Origin: Roseicyclus persicicus | GTDB taxonomy: Bacteria; Pseudomonadota; Alphaproteobacteria; Rhodobacterales; Rhodobacteraceae | DNA: 64,000 bases | Direction of reading: 5' to 3' | Assembly (NCBI RefSeq): GCF_012395815.1 | Contig: NZ_JAAZQQ010000001.1 | Span: 930,001 to 994,000, forward strand | Part shown: positions 52,002-61,296 of the stretch, in pieces | Layout: the number at the start of each line of letters is the position of its first letter | How positions within the stretch are numbered: position 1 is the stretch's first letter | Program-made: the position numbers and the translations under genes | Notes under the pieces: model-generated | What the model saw: the letters and a program-made list of their open reading frames with translations, nothing else | What the model was told of the DNA's origin: nothing | Database searches by the model: none

Positions 52002-53387
52002 TCAGGGCGCGAGCGCTGCCACCTCTGTCAGGCGTGCGCCCACCGCCGCGTTGGTGCCGAACCCATACCGGCCCCAGGCGAGGCTGTCGAGCCGCACCTG
52101 ACGCGCCTCGGACGGGCGGCCCAGCGCATCCAGCGCCTCGGCCCGGATCATCAGCACCGTGGACAGCAGCGAGGCGTTCTGGAACGCCGTCGCCGCCGGC
52201 ATCGCCCGGCCGGTCAGCCGCAGCGCATCCTCGGGGCTGCCCGAGCTGAGCGCGAAGGCGGCCAGCTGCATGTCGATGTGGGCGGCATGGATGCCGTTCG
52301 GCGCGATCCGGTCATAGATGTTCTGGGCCGCGAGGAAGGCGTTCACCGAGGCCTCGGCATCGGTGGCCAGCGACAGCCGGCCAAGCGCGAAGTAGCTGAA
52401 GGCCAGCCGCGCGTCCGACATGCCGGCCTGCCGCGCCAGCGTCACCGCGCGTTCGGCGGCGGCGATGCGCTGCGCGTCGCGGGTGCCGGGCCCCAGCGCC
52501 GTCTCGATCGCGTCGATCCAGGCGCGCGGCGTGGCGGCGGGGGTGGTCGCGCCGCCGCGTTCGCCGCGCGGGTTCAGCCGCGCCAGCACGCCGGGCAGCA
52601 CCGCCGCGACCTCGGACCGGGTCATGCCCGAGCGCAGGGCGGGGTCGTAGTAGGCGCGCAGCACCAGCATGTCGAAGCCGGTCAGCACGGCGTGGAAATT
52701 GTCGTCGTTGAACACCGAGTCGGGCAGCCGGTAGAGGTCGTTCAACGGCCCCAGCGCCTGCGCCAGTTCCTCGTGGAGGCAGTCGCGGATCTCCTGCGGC
52801 GGCACGTCCGAGGGCAGGAACACGGCCACCTGCTCGCGGGTGCCCAGCGTGGTCCAGTCCATCTCGCGCGAGTTGCGCAGGCGGCGGAACTCGGCCCAGG
52901 AGGCCACGCGCGGCACCACGAAGCAGGCCGCCTCGGGGACGAAGCGCTGCATCTGGGCGCGCGGCATGGTCTCGATGGTGATGCTGGCCGGCCCCTCGGC
53001 ATAGGGCGTGCGGCGGATGTCGATGCCGGCCTCGCCGCGCAGGCGGCCGATCAGCCGGTCCAGCTCGGCGGGCAGGGTGGCCGGGGCGCCCGGCGCGATG
53101 CGGACCGTCACCGGCCCCTCGAAACGCGACAGGCGCGGGATCACGCGCCCCGATTCCATCTGGAAGCTGAGGTCGAGGAAATCCGCCGCGATCTCGGCGT
53201 TGGACCGGCCCGGGGCCTCGGGCCGCGCGGGGCCGAAGGTGTTGGCGATCGGCAGGCCGCCGACCTGCTCGGGCGTGGCGCGCCGTTCGGCGACCTCGCG
53301 CACCGGCGCACCGGAGGTGGACACGCAGCCCGACAGCCCGAGGGCGACGACGAACAGCAGGGGGAACAGGCGGACGACCGGCGTCAT
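52002..53387 (-). CDS. DUF2927 lipoprotein
   Basis: A 461-residue lipoprotein (lipobox LSGC near residue 21). The middle (about 60-270) is the DUF2927 domain: RIPRLSRFEGPVTVRI-like sequence, CFVVPRVASWAEFRRL, and CLHEELAQALGPLNDLYRL, where HEELAQ resembles a zinc-protease HExxx site without the second His in place. The C-terminal part has TPR-like helices (LAFSYFALGRLSLATDAEAS). It precedes the small membrane peptide and VWA gene. ATG 53387 was chosen because it starts the signal peptide. Confidence 0.85.
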   Translation of the reverse strand: MTPVVRLFPLLFVVALGLSGCVSTSGAPVREVAERRATPEQVGGLPIANTFGPARPEAPGRSNAEIAADFLDLSFQMESGRVIPRLSRFEGPVTVRIAPGAPATLPAELDRLIGRLRGEAGIDIRRTPYAEGPASITIETMPRAQMQRFVPEAACFVVPRVASWAEFRRLRNSREMDWTTLGTREQVAVFLPSDVPPQEIRDCLHEELAQALGPLNDLYRLPDSVFNDDNFHAVLTGFDMLVLRAYYDPALRSGMTRSEVAAVLPGVLARLNPRGERGGATTPAATPRAWIDAIETALGPGTRDAQRIAAAERAVTLARQAGMSDARLAFSYFALGRLSLATDAEASVNAFLAAQNIYDRIAPNGIHAAHIDMQLAAFALSSGSPEDALRLTGRAMPAATAFQNASLLSTVLMIRAEALDALGRPSEARQVRLDSLAWGRYGFGTNAAVGARLTEVAALAP

Positions 53388-53788
53388 GGGCAGCTCAACT
53401 CCGGATGGGACTGGGGACAAGCCAGGACATCCGCCGCCGCGCCCCCGCACGGCACGAACCGGCCGCATCGGCGCAGATACCGCGCGCGACAGCGGCGGCC
53501 GCGCAGCGCGCCCCGCCTTGCCATGCCCGGGCGGCACGGGGCCGCGATCTGCGCGTCTGATGCATCGGGTCCGATTCCGGGTTGTGTCCTGATGATGGCA
53601 ACGTGGTGGCGGATTATGGCAGGAATTTGGTCCGGAGTCCGAATTATCGCGCCCGCCCGGCATGGAATCGCCATCGTTTCATGCTTTGGAAACAAAGGGA
53701 AATCCTTGCAGGAAACAGTGTCCGCCGGTGCGGCGGTCTGGTGCCGGGATGGAAATGCGCGCCTTGCTTCGGCCCCGTTCCCGCCGCC
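53388..53788. other. 401-base intergenic region
   Basis: No credible gene is seen between the moxR stop and the DUF2927 start; both are on the minus strand. The part from about 53600 to 53730 is clearly less GC-rich than the rest and probably holds the DUF2927 promoter; CATAAT and GATAAT on the minus strand are candidate -10 boxes, without a convincing -35. I see no clear terminator behind moxR. The few open frames in both strands look random. Confidence 0.5.
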
Positions 53789-54634
<846 letters not shown>

Positions 54635-54792
54635 CGCGGTCCTCCCGGTCTGTCCGCCCCCGGTCTAGCGGCTCCGCCCCCGCGGGGGAAGGGGTGGGCC
54701 GCCGCCGGCCGCGGGCGGCGGCAAATCTGCGCAGCCGGCGGGCCAAGTGCATGAAAAACGGACCTCCCCCGCGACGCATCGACCGCCGCCCC

Positions 54793-54820
54793 TGTGACTC
54801 CGGGCGCTGGCGCATTAGAT
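54793..54820 (+). promoter_or_regulatory. Possible dksA promoter
   Basis: TGTGAC (54793-54798) and TTAGAT (54815-54820) are 16 bases apart, about 100 bases before the dksA start. The hexamers are only moderately close to sigma-70 consensus, so this is tentative. Confidence 0.3.
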
Positions 54821-54921
54821 AGGTGACAAGGAACGCGCGGTCTTGTAAGCGGGCGGCGAGGGGCCGGGAGGGTGGTATGCCAGACCGACAGATCGACGCC
54901 GGCTCCGCTGAGGGGAGCGAC

Positions 54922-55344
54922 ATGAAGGCCGAGAATTTTCTGCCCGAGGACTATCGTCCCGCCGAGGACGAACCATTCATGAACGAGCGCCAGCTCGAAT
55001 ATTTCCGGCGCAAGCTGATCACCTGGAAGAACGAGCTGCTCGAGGAAAGCCGGACCACGGTCGAGGCCCTGCAGGATGGCACGCGCAACATTCCCGACAT
55101 CGCCGACCGGGCGAGCGAGGAAACCGACCGCGCGCTGGAGCTGCGCACCCGCGACCGCCAGCGCAAGCTGATCGCCAAGATCGACAGCGCGCTGCGCCGG
55201 ATCGAGGAGGGCGAATACGGCTACTGCGAGGTGACCGGCGAGCCGATCTCGCTCAAGCGGCTGGACGCGCGCCCGATCGCCACCATGAGCCTCGAGGCGC
55301 AGGAGCGCCACGAGCGCCGCGAGAAGGTGCATCGCGACGACTGA
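54922..55344 (+). CDS. dksA: RNA polymerase-binding transcription factor DksA
   Basis: A 140-residue protein that enters the RNA polymerase secondary channel and, with ppGpp, adjusts rRNA and amino acid gene transcription. The coiled-coil tip is conserved (NIPDIADRASEETDRALE). The zinc-finger region keeps one cysteine only: YGYCEVTGEPISLKRLDARP ends with ATMSLEAQ in place of the second Cys pair, a known state in alphaproteobacterial DksA. ATG 54922 (MKAENFLPEDY) gives the family N-terminus; the frame is open 33 codons further upstream. A terminator follows at 55376. Confidence 0.94.
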   Translation: MKAENFLPEDYRPAEDEPFMNERQLEYFRRKLITWKNELLEESRTTVEALQDGTRNIPDIADRASEETDRALELRTRDRQRKLIAKIDSALRRIEEGEYGYCEVTGEPISLKRLDARPIATMSLEAQERHERREKVHRDD

Positions 55345-55375
55345 CCGCGCTGCGTCCGCGCGCGGCGGATGGAAC

Positions 55376-55418
55376 AAGCAGGGGGCGCCGCCGGGGTGGG
55401 GGCGCCCCTTGTGCTTTT
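55376..55418 (+). terminator. Rho-independent terminator of dksA
   Basis: GGGGCGCC (55382-55389) pairs with GGCGCCCC (55401-55408) across an 11-base loop; outer AAGCA and TGCTT can extend the stem, and TGCTTTT follows. It ends dksA before the FAD monooxygenase, whose start codon is 26 bases on. Confidence 0.7.
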
Positions 55419-55443
55419 CGGAGCGGGTTTCTCGGAGGCGGCC

Positions 55444-56607
55444 ATGCTGATCGGGCAGGAGATCACCGTCATCGGCGGCGGCATCGGCGGGCTCGCCGCG
55501 GCGCTGGCGCTGGCCCGGCGCGGCGCGGCGGTCACGGTGCTGGAACAGGCGCCCGCGATCACCGAGGTCGGCGCCGGCATCCAGATCTCGCCCAACGGCT
55601 GGCGCGTGCTGCAGGCCCTCGGCGTGGCCGAGGCGGTGGCCGCCACCAGCCCGCGGTCGCAGGCGGTGCGGCTGCGCGATTTCCGCCGCGGGGCCGAGGT
55701 CTTCGCGATGCCGCTGTCACGCCCCGACCAGCCCTGGCACCTCGTGCACCGCGCCGACCTCGTGGCCGCGCTCGCCGGGGCCGCGGCCGAGGCTGGTGTC
55801 GCGCTGCGGCTCGGCACCCGCGTCGCGGCGGTGGAGCCCGGCCCGATGGGCACCGCCCTCAGGCTCGCCGACGGCACCACCGAGACCCATGGCCTGACCA
55901 TCGCCGCCGACGGGCTGCACTCGCCCGCGCGCGCCGCGCTCAACCCGAAATCGCGCGCCTTCTTCACCGGGCAGGTCGCCTGGCGCTGCACCATCCCGGC
56001 CGACACGCCCCTCGCGCCCGAGGCGCATGTGTTCATGGGCCCCGGCCGGCACCTCGTGCGCTACCCGCTGCGCGACCGGCGGCTGGTCAACGTCGTCGCC
56101 GTCGAGGAGCGCGACGGCTGGGCCGCCGAGGGCTGGCACCACCGCGACGACCCCCGCCACCTCGCCCGCGCCTTCACCGATTTCTGCCCCGAGGTGGGCG
56201 ACCTGCTGGCACAGGCGACGGAGGTCTATCTCTGGGGCCTGTTCCGCCACCCGGTCGCGCCGGTCTGGCACGATCCCCGCCTCGCGCTCCTCGGGGACGC
56301 CGCGCACCCGACGCTGCCCTTTCTCGCCCAGGGCGCGAACATGGCGCTCGAGGATGCCTACGTGCTGGCCCGCTGTCTCGCCGAGGACCCCGACACCCGC
56401 GCGGGCCTCGCCCGCTACGCCGCGCTCCGCCGTCCCCGCTGCGCCCGGATCGTGCAGGCCGCCACCGACAACGCGACGAACTACCACCTGCGGCCCGGCC
56501 CGCTGCGCTTCGCCGCCCATTCCGCCCTTCGCCTCGCCCAGCGCGTCGCCCCCCACGCGGTCGCCGCGAAATTCGACTGGGTGCACCGGCACGACGTCAC
56601 CGCCTGA
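55444..56607 (+). CDS. FAD-dependent monooxygenase (salicylate-hydroxylase type)
   Basis: A 387-residue flavoprotein of the PHBH/UbiH superfamily: FAD-binding GGGIGGLAAALALARRG near residue 10, the middle DG motif AADGLHSPAR near 155, and the FAD-pyrophosphate motif GDAAHPTLPFLAQGANMALEDA near 280. The GANMALEDA sequence is closest to salicylate 1-monooxygenase-like enzymes. The aromatic substrate is unknown. ATG 55444 was preferred to 55369 because it places the dinucleotide fold at the N-terminus and stays clear of the dksA terminator. Confidence 0.88.
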   Translation: MLIGQEITVIGGGIGGLAAALALARRGAAVTVLEQAPAITEVGAGIQISPNGWRVLQALGVAEAVAATSPRSQAVRLRDFRRGAEVFAMPLSRPDQPWHLVHRADLVAALAGAAAEAGVALRLGTRVAAVEPGPMGTALRLADGTTETHGLTIAADGLHSPARAALNPKSRAFFTGQVAWRCTIPADTPLAPEAHVFMGPGRHLVRYPLRDRRLVNVVAVEERDGWAAEGWHHRDDPRHLARAFTDFCPEVGDLLAQATEVYLWGLFRHPVAPVWHDPRLALLGDAAHPTLPFLAQGANMALEDAYVLARCLAEDPDTRAGLARYAALRRPRCARIVQAATDNATNYHLRPGPLRFAAHSALRLAQRVAPHAVAAKFDWVHRHDVTA

Positions 56608-56617
56608 CGCCACGCCC

Positions 56618-56772
56618 CTCCCATCTTTGCTTTCCAAATACTCTCGGGGGTCCGGGGGCAGACAGCCCCCGGCTTCGGGAGCTAGGTTCCCCCAACGCGC
56701 AACGATCAAATAATTAAGGGGGGTCCGGGGGGTGAACCCCCCCGGCGGGTCGCCGCCGGAGGCGGCGAAACC
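56618..56772 (-). repeat. Dispersed hairpin repeat copy D, extended; Anbu-operon end
   Basis: Read on the minus strand: the CGCCGCC/GGCGGCG and CCGGGGGG/CCCCCCGG stems and ACCCCCC, then about 45 bases with an AT-rich TTAATTATTTGATCG, then a second CCGGGGGC/GCCCCCGG stem and the full ACCCCCGAGAGTATTTGG...GATGGG tail. It lies between the convergent ends of the FAD monooxygenase and Anbu genes. It looks like a copy-C-type unit with a duplicated hairpin. Confidence 0.75.
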
Positions 56773-56774
56773 CC

Positions 56775-57515
56775 TCAGTCCAGCGAGTAGGCCGGCAGCC
56801 GGTCGAAGGCCGCCCGCAGCGCCTCGCCCCAGCCCGACGAGATCATCTCGTAGAACGCGTCGTCGCGCTCGATCCGCCGGATCATCCCGGTGCGGAAGCT
56901 TTCGGCCGTGTAGAGGTGCAGGTCCAGCGGCAGCCCCACCGACAGGTTCGCCTTGACCGTCGAATCGAAGCTCAGCATCAGGAGCTTCACCGCCTCCTCG
57001 AAGCTCATGCTCGGGTCGTAGGCGCGCACGAGGATCGGCTTGCCGTATTTCGTCTCGCCGATCTGGAAGAAGGGGGTGTCGAGGCTCGCCTCGACGAAAT
57101 TGCCCTCGGGGTAGACCAGGAACAGCCGCGGCTCGCCGCCGCGCACCTGCCCGCCCAGGATCAGGGTCGCGGAAAACGGGCCGTCGGCCTGCGGGCCGAC
57201 GCGGCCGGTCTGCTCGGCGATCACCTCGCGCAGCGTCTCGCCCACCAGCTTGGCCACCTGGAACATCGAAGGCGCCTCGAGGATCGAGGGCGCGCCGCGC
57301 TCCTCGGCCGGTTTCGCGCGCTCGTTCAGCAACGACACCACCGCCTGGGTGGTGGCGAGATTGCCCGCGGTCATCAGCGTGATCGACCGCTCGCCCTCGC
57401 GTTCCCAGAGGAACATCTTGCGGAACACGCTGATGTTGTCGACGCCCGCGTTGGTGCGGGTGTCCGACATGAACACCAGCCCACGGTCGAGCTTGAGACC
57501 CACGCAATAGGTCAT
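56775..57515 (-). CDS. Anbu proteasome-like protease subunit
   Basis: A 246-residue Ntn-hydrolase of the Anbu (ancestral beta subunit) type. MTYCVGLKLDRGLVFMSDTR starts the protein; removal of Met1 would leave Thr2 as nucleophile. DNISVFRKMFLWEREGERSI and LMTAGNLATTQAVVSLL are strongly Anbu-like. Structures of relatives show open-ring or helical assemblies rather than closed seven-membered rings. It is the last gene of the ATP-grasp/alpha-E/transglutaminase operon, 33 bases after the transglutaminase. Confidence 0.93.
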   Translation of the reverse strand: MTYCVGLKLDRGLVFMSDTRTNAGVDNISVFRKMFLWEREGERSITLMTAGNLATTQAVVSLLNERAKPAEERGAPSILEAPSMFQVAKLVGETLREVIAEQTGRVGPQADGPFSATLILGGQVRGGEPRLFLVYPEGNFVEASLDTPFFQIGETKYGKPILVRAYDPSMSFEEAVKLLMLSFDSTVKANLSVGLPLDLHLYTAESFRTGMIRRIERDDAFYEMISSGWGEALRAAFDRLPAYSLD

Positions 57516-57548
57516 GCGCCTGCCACTCCCTGCCTGTCCCGCGAAGGC

Positions 57549-58352
57549 TTACTGCTGCTGCACCTGGATGTCGATGGACATCGCCTCGCCGCCATGGCCG
57601 AAACGCAGGCCGCTGACGGGGGCGGCCTCGCGGTAGTCGAGGCCGGTCGCCACGCGGACGTAGCGGGCATCGGGCGAGATGCCGTTGGACACGTCGAAGC
57701 CGACCCAGCCCAGCGGCTCGACATGGACCTCGGCCCAGGCGTGGCTCGCGTCCTGGTGCACGCGGTCCTCCATCATCAGGTAGCCCGAGACGTAGCGCGC
57801 CGGGTATCCCATGGCGCGGGCCGCCGCGATGAAGATGTGGGCGTGGTCCTGGCAGACGCCGCCGCCGTGCTCCAGCGCCTCCTCGGCCGAGGTGGTCGCC
57901 TGGGTCAGCCCGATCTCGTAGGGCACCGCGGCCAGGATGCGCGCGGACAGCGCGTGCAGCCGCGGGATGTCGCCGGCCTCTTCCTCCTTCAGGCCCTTCG
58001 TCAGCGCCCGCACCCGCGCGCCGGCGCGGGTCAGCTCGGTCGAGCGCTGGAAGTACCACAGCGGCGCAAAGCCCCCGTGCCGCCCGGTCACCCCGTTCAG
58101 GTCGGCGGTTTCCACCTCGCCCTCGCACTGCACGACGATCGCCGTCGCCTGCGGGTCGAAGGAGATCAGCGACACGCGGTTCTGGTGGTGGTCGGTGAAC
58201 TCGGTCTCGGCGGTGCCGCCGTCGATGGCCATGGCCCAGCTCGCCACCGTCTGCCCGGCGCGGCTTTTCGGGATCAGGCGCAGCTGTTGCAGGCCGTAGG
58301 GCACGGGCCGGTCGAAATGGTAGGTGGTGGTGTGCAGGATCTTCAGGCGCAT
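57549..58352 (-). CDS. Transglutaminase-like cysteine protease (Anbu operon)
   Basis: A 267-residue protein with an N-terminal beta-barrel-like domain (TTTYHFDRPVPYGLQQLRL) and a transglutaminase-fold catalytic domain. The catalytic triad is Cys167 (GGGVCQDHAH), His204 (DASHAWAEV) and Asp220 (FDVSNG). In Anbu operons this protein is thought to cut or form peptide bonds on products of the ATP-grasp enzyme. It lies four bases after alpha-E. Confidence 0.92.
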   Translation of the reverse strand: MRLKILHTTTYHFDRPVPYGLQQLRLIPKSRAGQTVASWAMAIDGGTAETEFTDHHQNRVSLISFDPQATAIVVQCEGEVETADLNGVTGRHGGFAPLWYFQRSTELTRAGARVRALTKGLKEEEAGDIPRLHALSARILAAVPYEIGLTQATTSAEEALEHGGGVCQDHAHIFIAAARAMGYPARYVSGYLMMEDRVHQDASHAWAEVHVEPLGWVGFDVSNGISPDARYVRVATGLDYREAAPVSGLRFGHGGEAMSIDIQVQQQ

Positions 58353-58356
58353 GGGG

Positions 58357-59298
58357 TCATCCGAGAAACCGGTAGTCGGTCTCGATCTGCTGGCCGAGCC
58401 GCGCGATGTCGGCCAGGAAATCGGTGATGAATTCGTGCAGGCCGTCCTCGAAGACGCGGTCGATGGTGCCGTGGGTCAGCCGCGCCGAGATCACGTCGAT
58501 CTGGTCGTGGCTGGGGTGGCGCAGCCCATAGGCGCGGTCGAGGTAGCCGAGGTTGGTGGCGATCTTGCCCACCGAGAACGCGAGGCTGCGCGGCATCCGC
58601 CCGTCGAAGATCAGGAAATCGGCGATGCCCTTGGGGTTCGTTTCGCCCTGGTTGATCCAGCGATAGGCCCGCATCCCCGCGACCGAGCGCAGGATCGTCT
58701 CCCATTGCACGTTGTCGAGGCTCGAGCCGATCTGGCTGATCGAGGGCAGCAGCACGTAGTATTTCACGTCGAGGATGCGCGCGGTGTTGTCGGCGCGTTC
58801 GAGGAAGGTGCCGAGCCGGCAGAAATCGAAGATGTCGTTGCGCAGCATGGTGCCGTGCATGGCGCCGCGCACCAGCGCCGACTGCTGCCGGATCAGCGCC
58901 AGAACCTCGGGCAGGTCGCGCGCCGACACCGGCCGCGCGAGCGTCTGCTTGAGGATCATGTAGGTGTCGTTCACCGCCTCCCACACCTCGCGGGTGATCG
59001 CGGTGCGCACCAGCCGCGCGTTCTGCCGCGCCGCCGCGATCGCCGACATCACCGAGGACGGGTTGGTCGCGTCGCGCAGCAGGAAGTCGATCGCGCGGGC
59101 GGCCTCGATCTGCTCGTATTTCTGGAAATACAGGTGCGCCACGGCCGCGGTCTGCAGCACGCTCGTCCATTCGTCGTCGTCGCCGTCCGCCCGCGTCAGC
59201 GCGATGCGGAACCCCGCCTCGATCAGGCGCGCGGTGTTTTCGGACCGTTCGAGATAGCGGAACATCCAGAACAGGCCGCCTGCGGTCTTGCCCAGCAT
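58357..59298 (-). CDS. Alpha-E domain protein (Anbu operon)
   Basis: A 313-residue all-helical protein of the DUF403/alpha-E family: LFWMFRYLERSENTARLIEA at the N-terminus, TFLERADNTARILDVKYYVLLP near residue 175, and LPSISQIGSSLDNVQWETILR. The conserved Glu and Arg in the repeated ERxEN/ERADN motifs are family marks. Reaction unknown; it always accompanies the permuted ATP-grasp enzyme. Four bases separate it from both neighbours. Confidence 0.92.
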   Translation of the reverse strand: MLGKTAGGLFWMFRYLERSENTARLIEAGFRIALTRADGDDDEWTSVLQTAAVAHLYFQKYEQIEAARAIDFLLRDATNPSSVMSAIAAARQNARLVRTAITREVWEAVNDTYMILKQTLARPVSARDLPEVLALIRQQSALVRGAMHGTMLRNDIFDFCRLGTFLERADNTARILDVKYYVLLPSISQIGSSLDNVQWETILRSVAGMRAYRWINQGETNPKGIADFLIFDGRMPRSLAFSVGKIATNLGYLDRAYGLRHPSHDQIDVISARLTHGTIDRVFEDGLHEFITDFLADIARLGQQIETDYRFLG

Positions 59299-59302
59299 CG
59301 CC

Positions 59303-60730
59303 CTATTCCTCCAGCACCCAGGTGTCCTTGGTGCCCCCGCCCTGCGACGAGTTCACCACCAGCGACCCCTTCTTCAGCGCCACCCGCGTCAGCCCGCCGG
59401 GGGTGATCGTGATGCGGTCGGGCGCGACCAGCACGAAGGGCCGCAGGTCGACGTGCCGGGGCGCAAGCCCCGCCTTGGTCAGGATCGGCACGGTGGACAG
59501 GGCCAGCGTCGGCTGCGCGATGTAGTTGGCCGGTTTCGCCATCAGCTTGGTCCGGAACGCCGCCAGTTCCTTCTTCGAGGCGGCGGGGCCCACCAGCATC
59601 CCGTAGCCGCCCGAGCCGTGCACCTCCTTGACCACCAGCTCCGACAGGTGGTCGAGCACATAGGCCAGCGCGTCGGCCTCGCCGCAGCGCCAGGTCGGCA
59701 CGTTCTGCAGGATCGCCTTCTCGCCGGTGTAGAATTCCACGATGTCGGGCATGTAGCTGTAGATCGCCTTGTCGTCGGCGATGCCGGTGCCCGGCGCGTT
59801 GGCGATGGTGATGCCGCCCGCGCGGTAGACGTCCATCACGCCCGGCACGCCCAGCATGCTGTCGGGGCGGAAGTTCATCGGGTCGAGGAAATCGTCGTCG
59901 ACCCGGCGGTAGAGCACGTCGATCGGCCGGTAGCCCTGCGTCGTGCGCATCTGCACCTTGCCGCCGACGATGCGCAGGTCGTGGCCCTCGACCAGCTCTA
60001 CCCCCATCTGGTCGGCGAGGAAGGCGTGCTCGAAATAGGCCGAGTTGTGGATGCCCGGCGTCAGCACCGCCACCGTGCAGTGGTCCGAGCAGTTCGCCGG
60101 CGCCGAGGCGGCCAGCGAGCGGTGCAGGTTCACCGGGTAATCCTGCACCGGCTGCACCTTGATGCGCGTGAACAGCTCGGGGAACATCTGCAGCATCGTC
60201 TCGCGGTTCTCCAGCATGTAGGAGACGCCGGAGGGCGTGCGGGCATTGTCCTCGAGCACGTAGAAGTCATCCTCGCCGGTGCGCACGAGGTCGACGCCGA
60301 CGATGTGGGTGTAGACGCCGCCGGGCGGCGACATGCCGATCATCTGCGGCAGGAAGGCGTCGTTGCGGGCGATCAGCTCGACCGGCACGCGGCCGGCGCG
60401 CAGGATCTCCTGCCGGTGGTAGATGTCGTGCAGGAAGGCGTTGATCGCGCGCACCCGCTGCTCGATGCCGCGCGTCAGCCGCGACCATTCCCGCCCCGAG
60501 ATGATCCGCGGCACGATGTCGAAGGGGATCAGGCGCTCGTCCGCCTCGGCCTGGCCGTAGACGTTGAAGGTGATGCCCGTGCGCCGGAAGAAGCGCTCGG
60601 CGTCCTCGGATTTCTTGCGCAGGTCGCGCAGATCCTCGCCGTGGAACCACGCGCTGTAGGCGTCGTAGGGCGGGCGATGCCCGCCGTCGGCGCGGCTCAT
60701 CTCGTCGAAGAAGCGGGAAGTGTCGCTCAT
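59303..60730 (-). CDS. Circularly permuted type 2 ATP-grasp protein (Anbu operon)
   Basis: A 475-residue predicted peptide ligase. EWSRLTRGIEQRVRAINAFL, IGMSPPGGVYTHIVGVDLVR, FYVLEDNARTPSGVSYMLEN and PGTGIADDKAIYSYMPDIV are the conserved blocks of the permuted ATP-grasp family. It probably uses ATP to make a peptide or peptide-like bond, perhaps a tag or small peptide handled by the transglutaminase and Anbu. First gene of the four-gene operon; 128 bases separate it from dtd, with a CGAGGGC/GCCCTCG hairpin. Confidence 0.93.
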   Translation of the reverse strand: MSDTSRFFDEMSRADGGHRPPYDAYSAWFHGEDLRDLRKKSEDAERFFRRTGITFNVYGQAEADERLIPFDIVPRIISGREWSRLTRGIEQRVRAINAFLHDIYHRQEILRAGRVPVELIARNDAFLPQMIGMSPPGGVYTHIVGVDLVRTGEDDFYVLEDNARTPSGVSYMLENRETMLQMFPELFTRIKVQPVQDYPVNLHRSLAASAPANCSDHCTVAVLTPGIHNSAYFEHAFLADQMGVELVEGHDLRIVGGKVQMRTTQGYRPIDVLYRRVDDDFLDPMNFRPDSMLGVPGVMDVYRAGGITIANAPGTGIADDKAIYSYMPDIVEFYTGEKAILQNVPTWRCGEADALAYVLDHLSELVVKEVHGSGGYGMLVGPAASKKELAAFRTKLMAKPANYIAQPTLALSTVPILTKAGLAPRHVDLRPFVLVAPDRITITPGGLTRVALKKGSLVVNSSQGGGTKDTWVLEE

Positions 60731-60858
60731 GTCGTCCAGTCGAAAACCCTGCTCTCATCGGCGCAGACTGCGCGTGCGAGGGCCAGCGTTGCCCTCGGGG
60801 CTGCCCCCCGGGGCGCCCGATGTGTCACACCCCTATGCACAGATTTCAGGCAATTCGC

Positions 60859-61296
60859 TCAGGATTCAAGCCAGATCGTCACGGGCCCGTCATTCAGCAG
60901 GCTGACGGCCATGTCGGCGCCGAAGCGGCCGGTCTGCACCTCGGGGCCGAGGGCCGCCAGCGCGCGGGCGAATTGCAGGTAGAGACGCTCGCCCTCGGCG
61001 GGCGGCGCGGCGGTGGAAAAACCCGGCCGGTTGCCGCTCCGGGTGTCGGCGGCCAGCGTGAACTGGCTGACCACCAGCGCGCCGCCGCCGGTGTCGAGCA
61101 GCGAGCGGTTCATCTTGCCCGCCTCGTCCTTGAAGATGCGCAGCTTGGCGATCTTGGCGGCCAGCGCGTCGGCCTGCGCCGCGCTGTCGCCCTGCATCGC
61201 GCAGACCAGGACCAGGAGGCCCGGGCCGGTCTGCCCCACCACCGCGCCGTCGACCTCGACCGAGGCGTGGCGCACCCGCTGGACCAGCGCCCTCAC
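60859..61296 (-). CDS. dtd: D-aminoacyl-tRNA deacylase
   Basis: A 145-residue enzyme that removes D-amino acids (and Gly from tRNA-Ala) from t[20 protein letters not shown] opens it; the catalytic motifs are [20 protein letters not shown] (SQxTL) and the cross-subunit [11 protein letters not shown] near the C-terminus, both intact. The GTG start overlaps the kinase stop by four bases, so they are translationally coupled. Confidence 0.95.
   Translation of the reverse strand: MRALVQRVRHASVEVDGAVVGQTGPGLLVLVCAMQGDSAAQADALAAKIAKLRIFKDEAGKMNRSLLDTGGGALVVSQFTLAADTRSGNRPGFSTAAPPAEGERLYLQFARALAALGPEVQTGRFGADMAVSLLNDGPVTIWLES

Noticed and set aside
54698-54722. GCCGCCGCC/GGCGGCGGC hairpin between moxR and dksA as a terminator
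   Set aside because: It has no T run on either side and does not follow a gene in either direction; it may be chance in GC-rich sequence.
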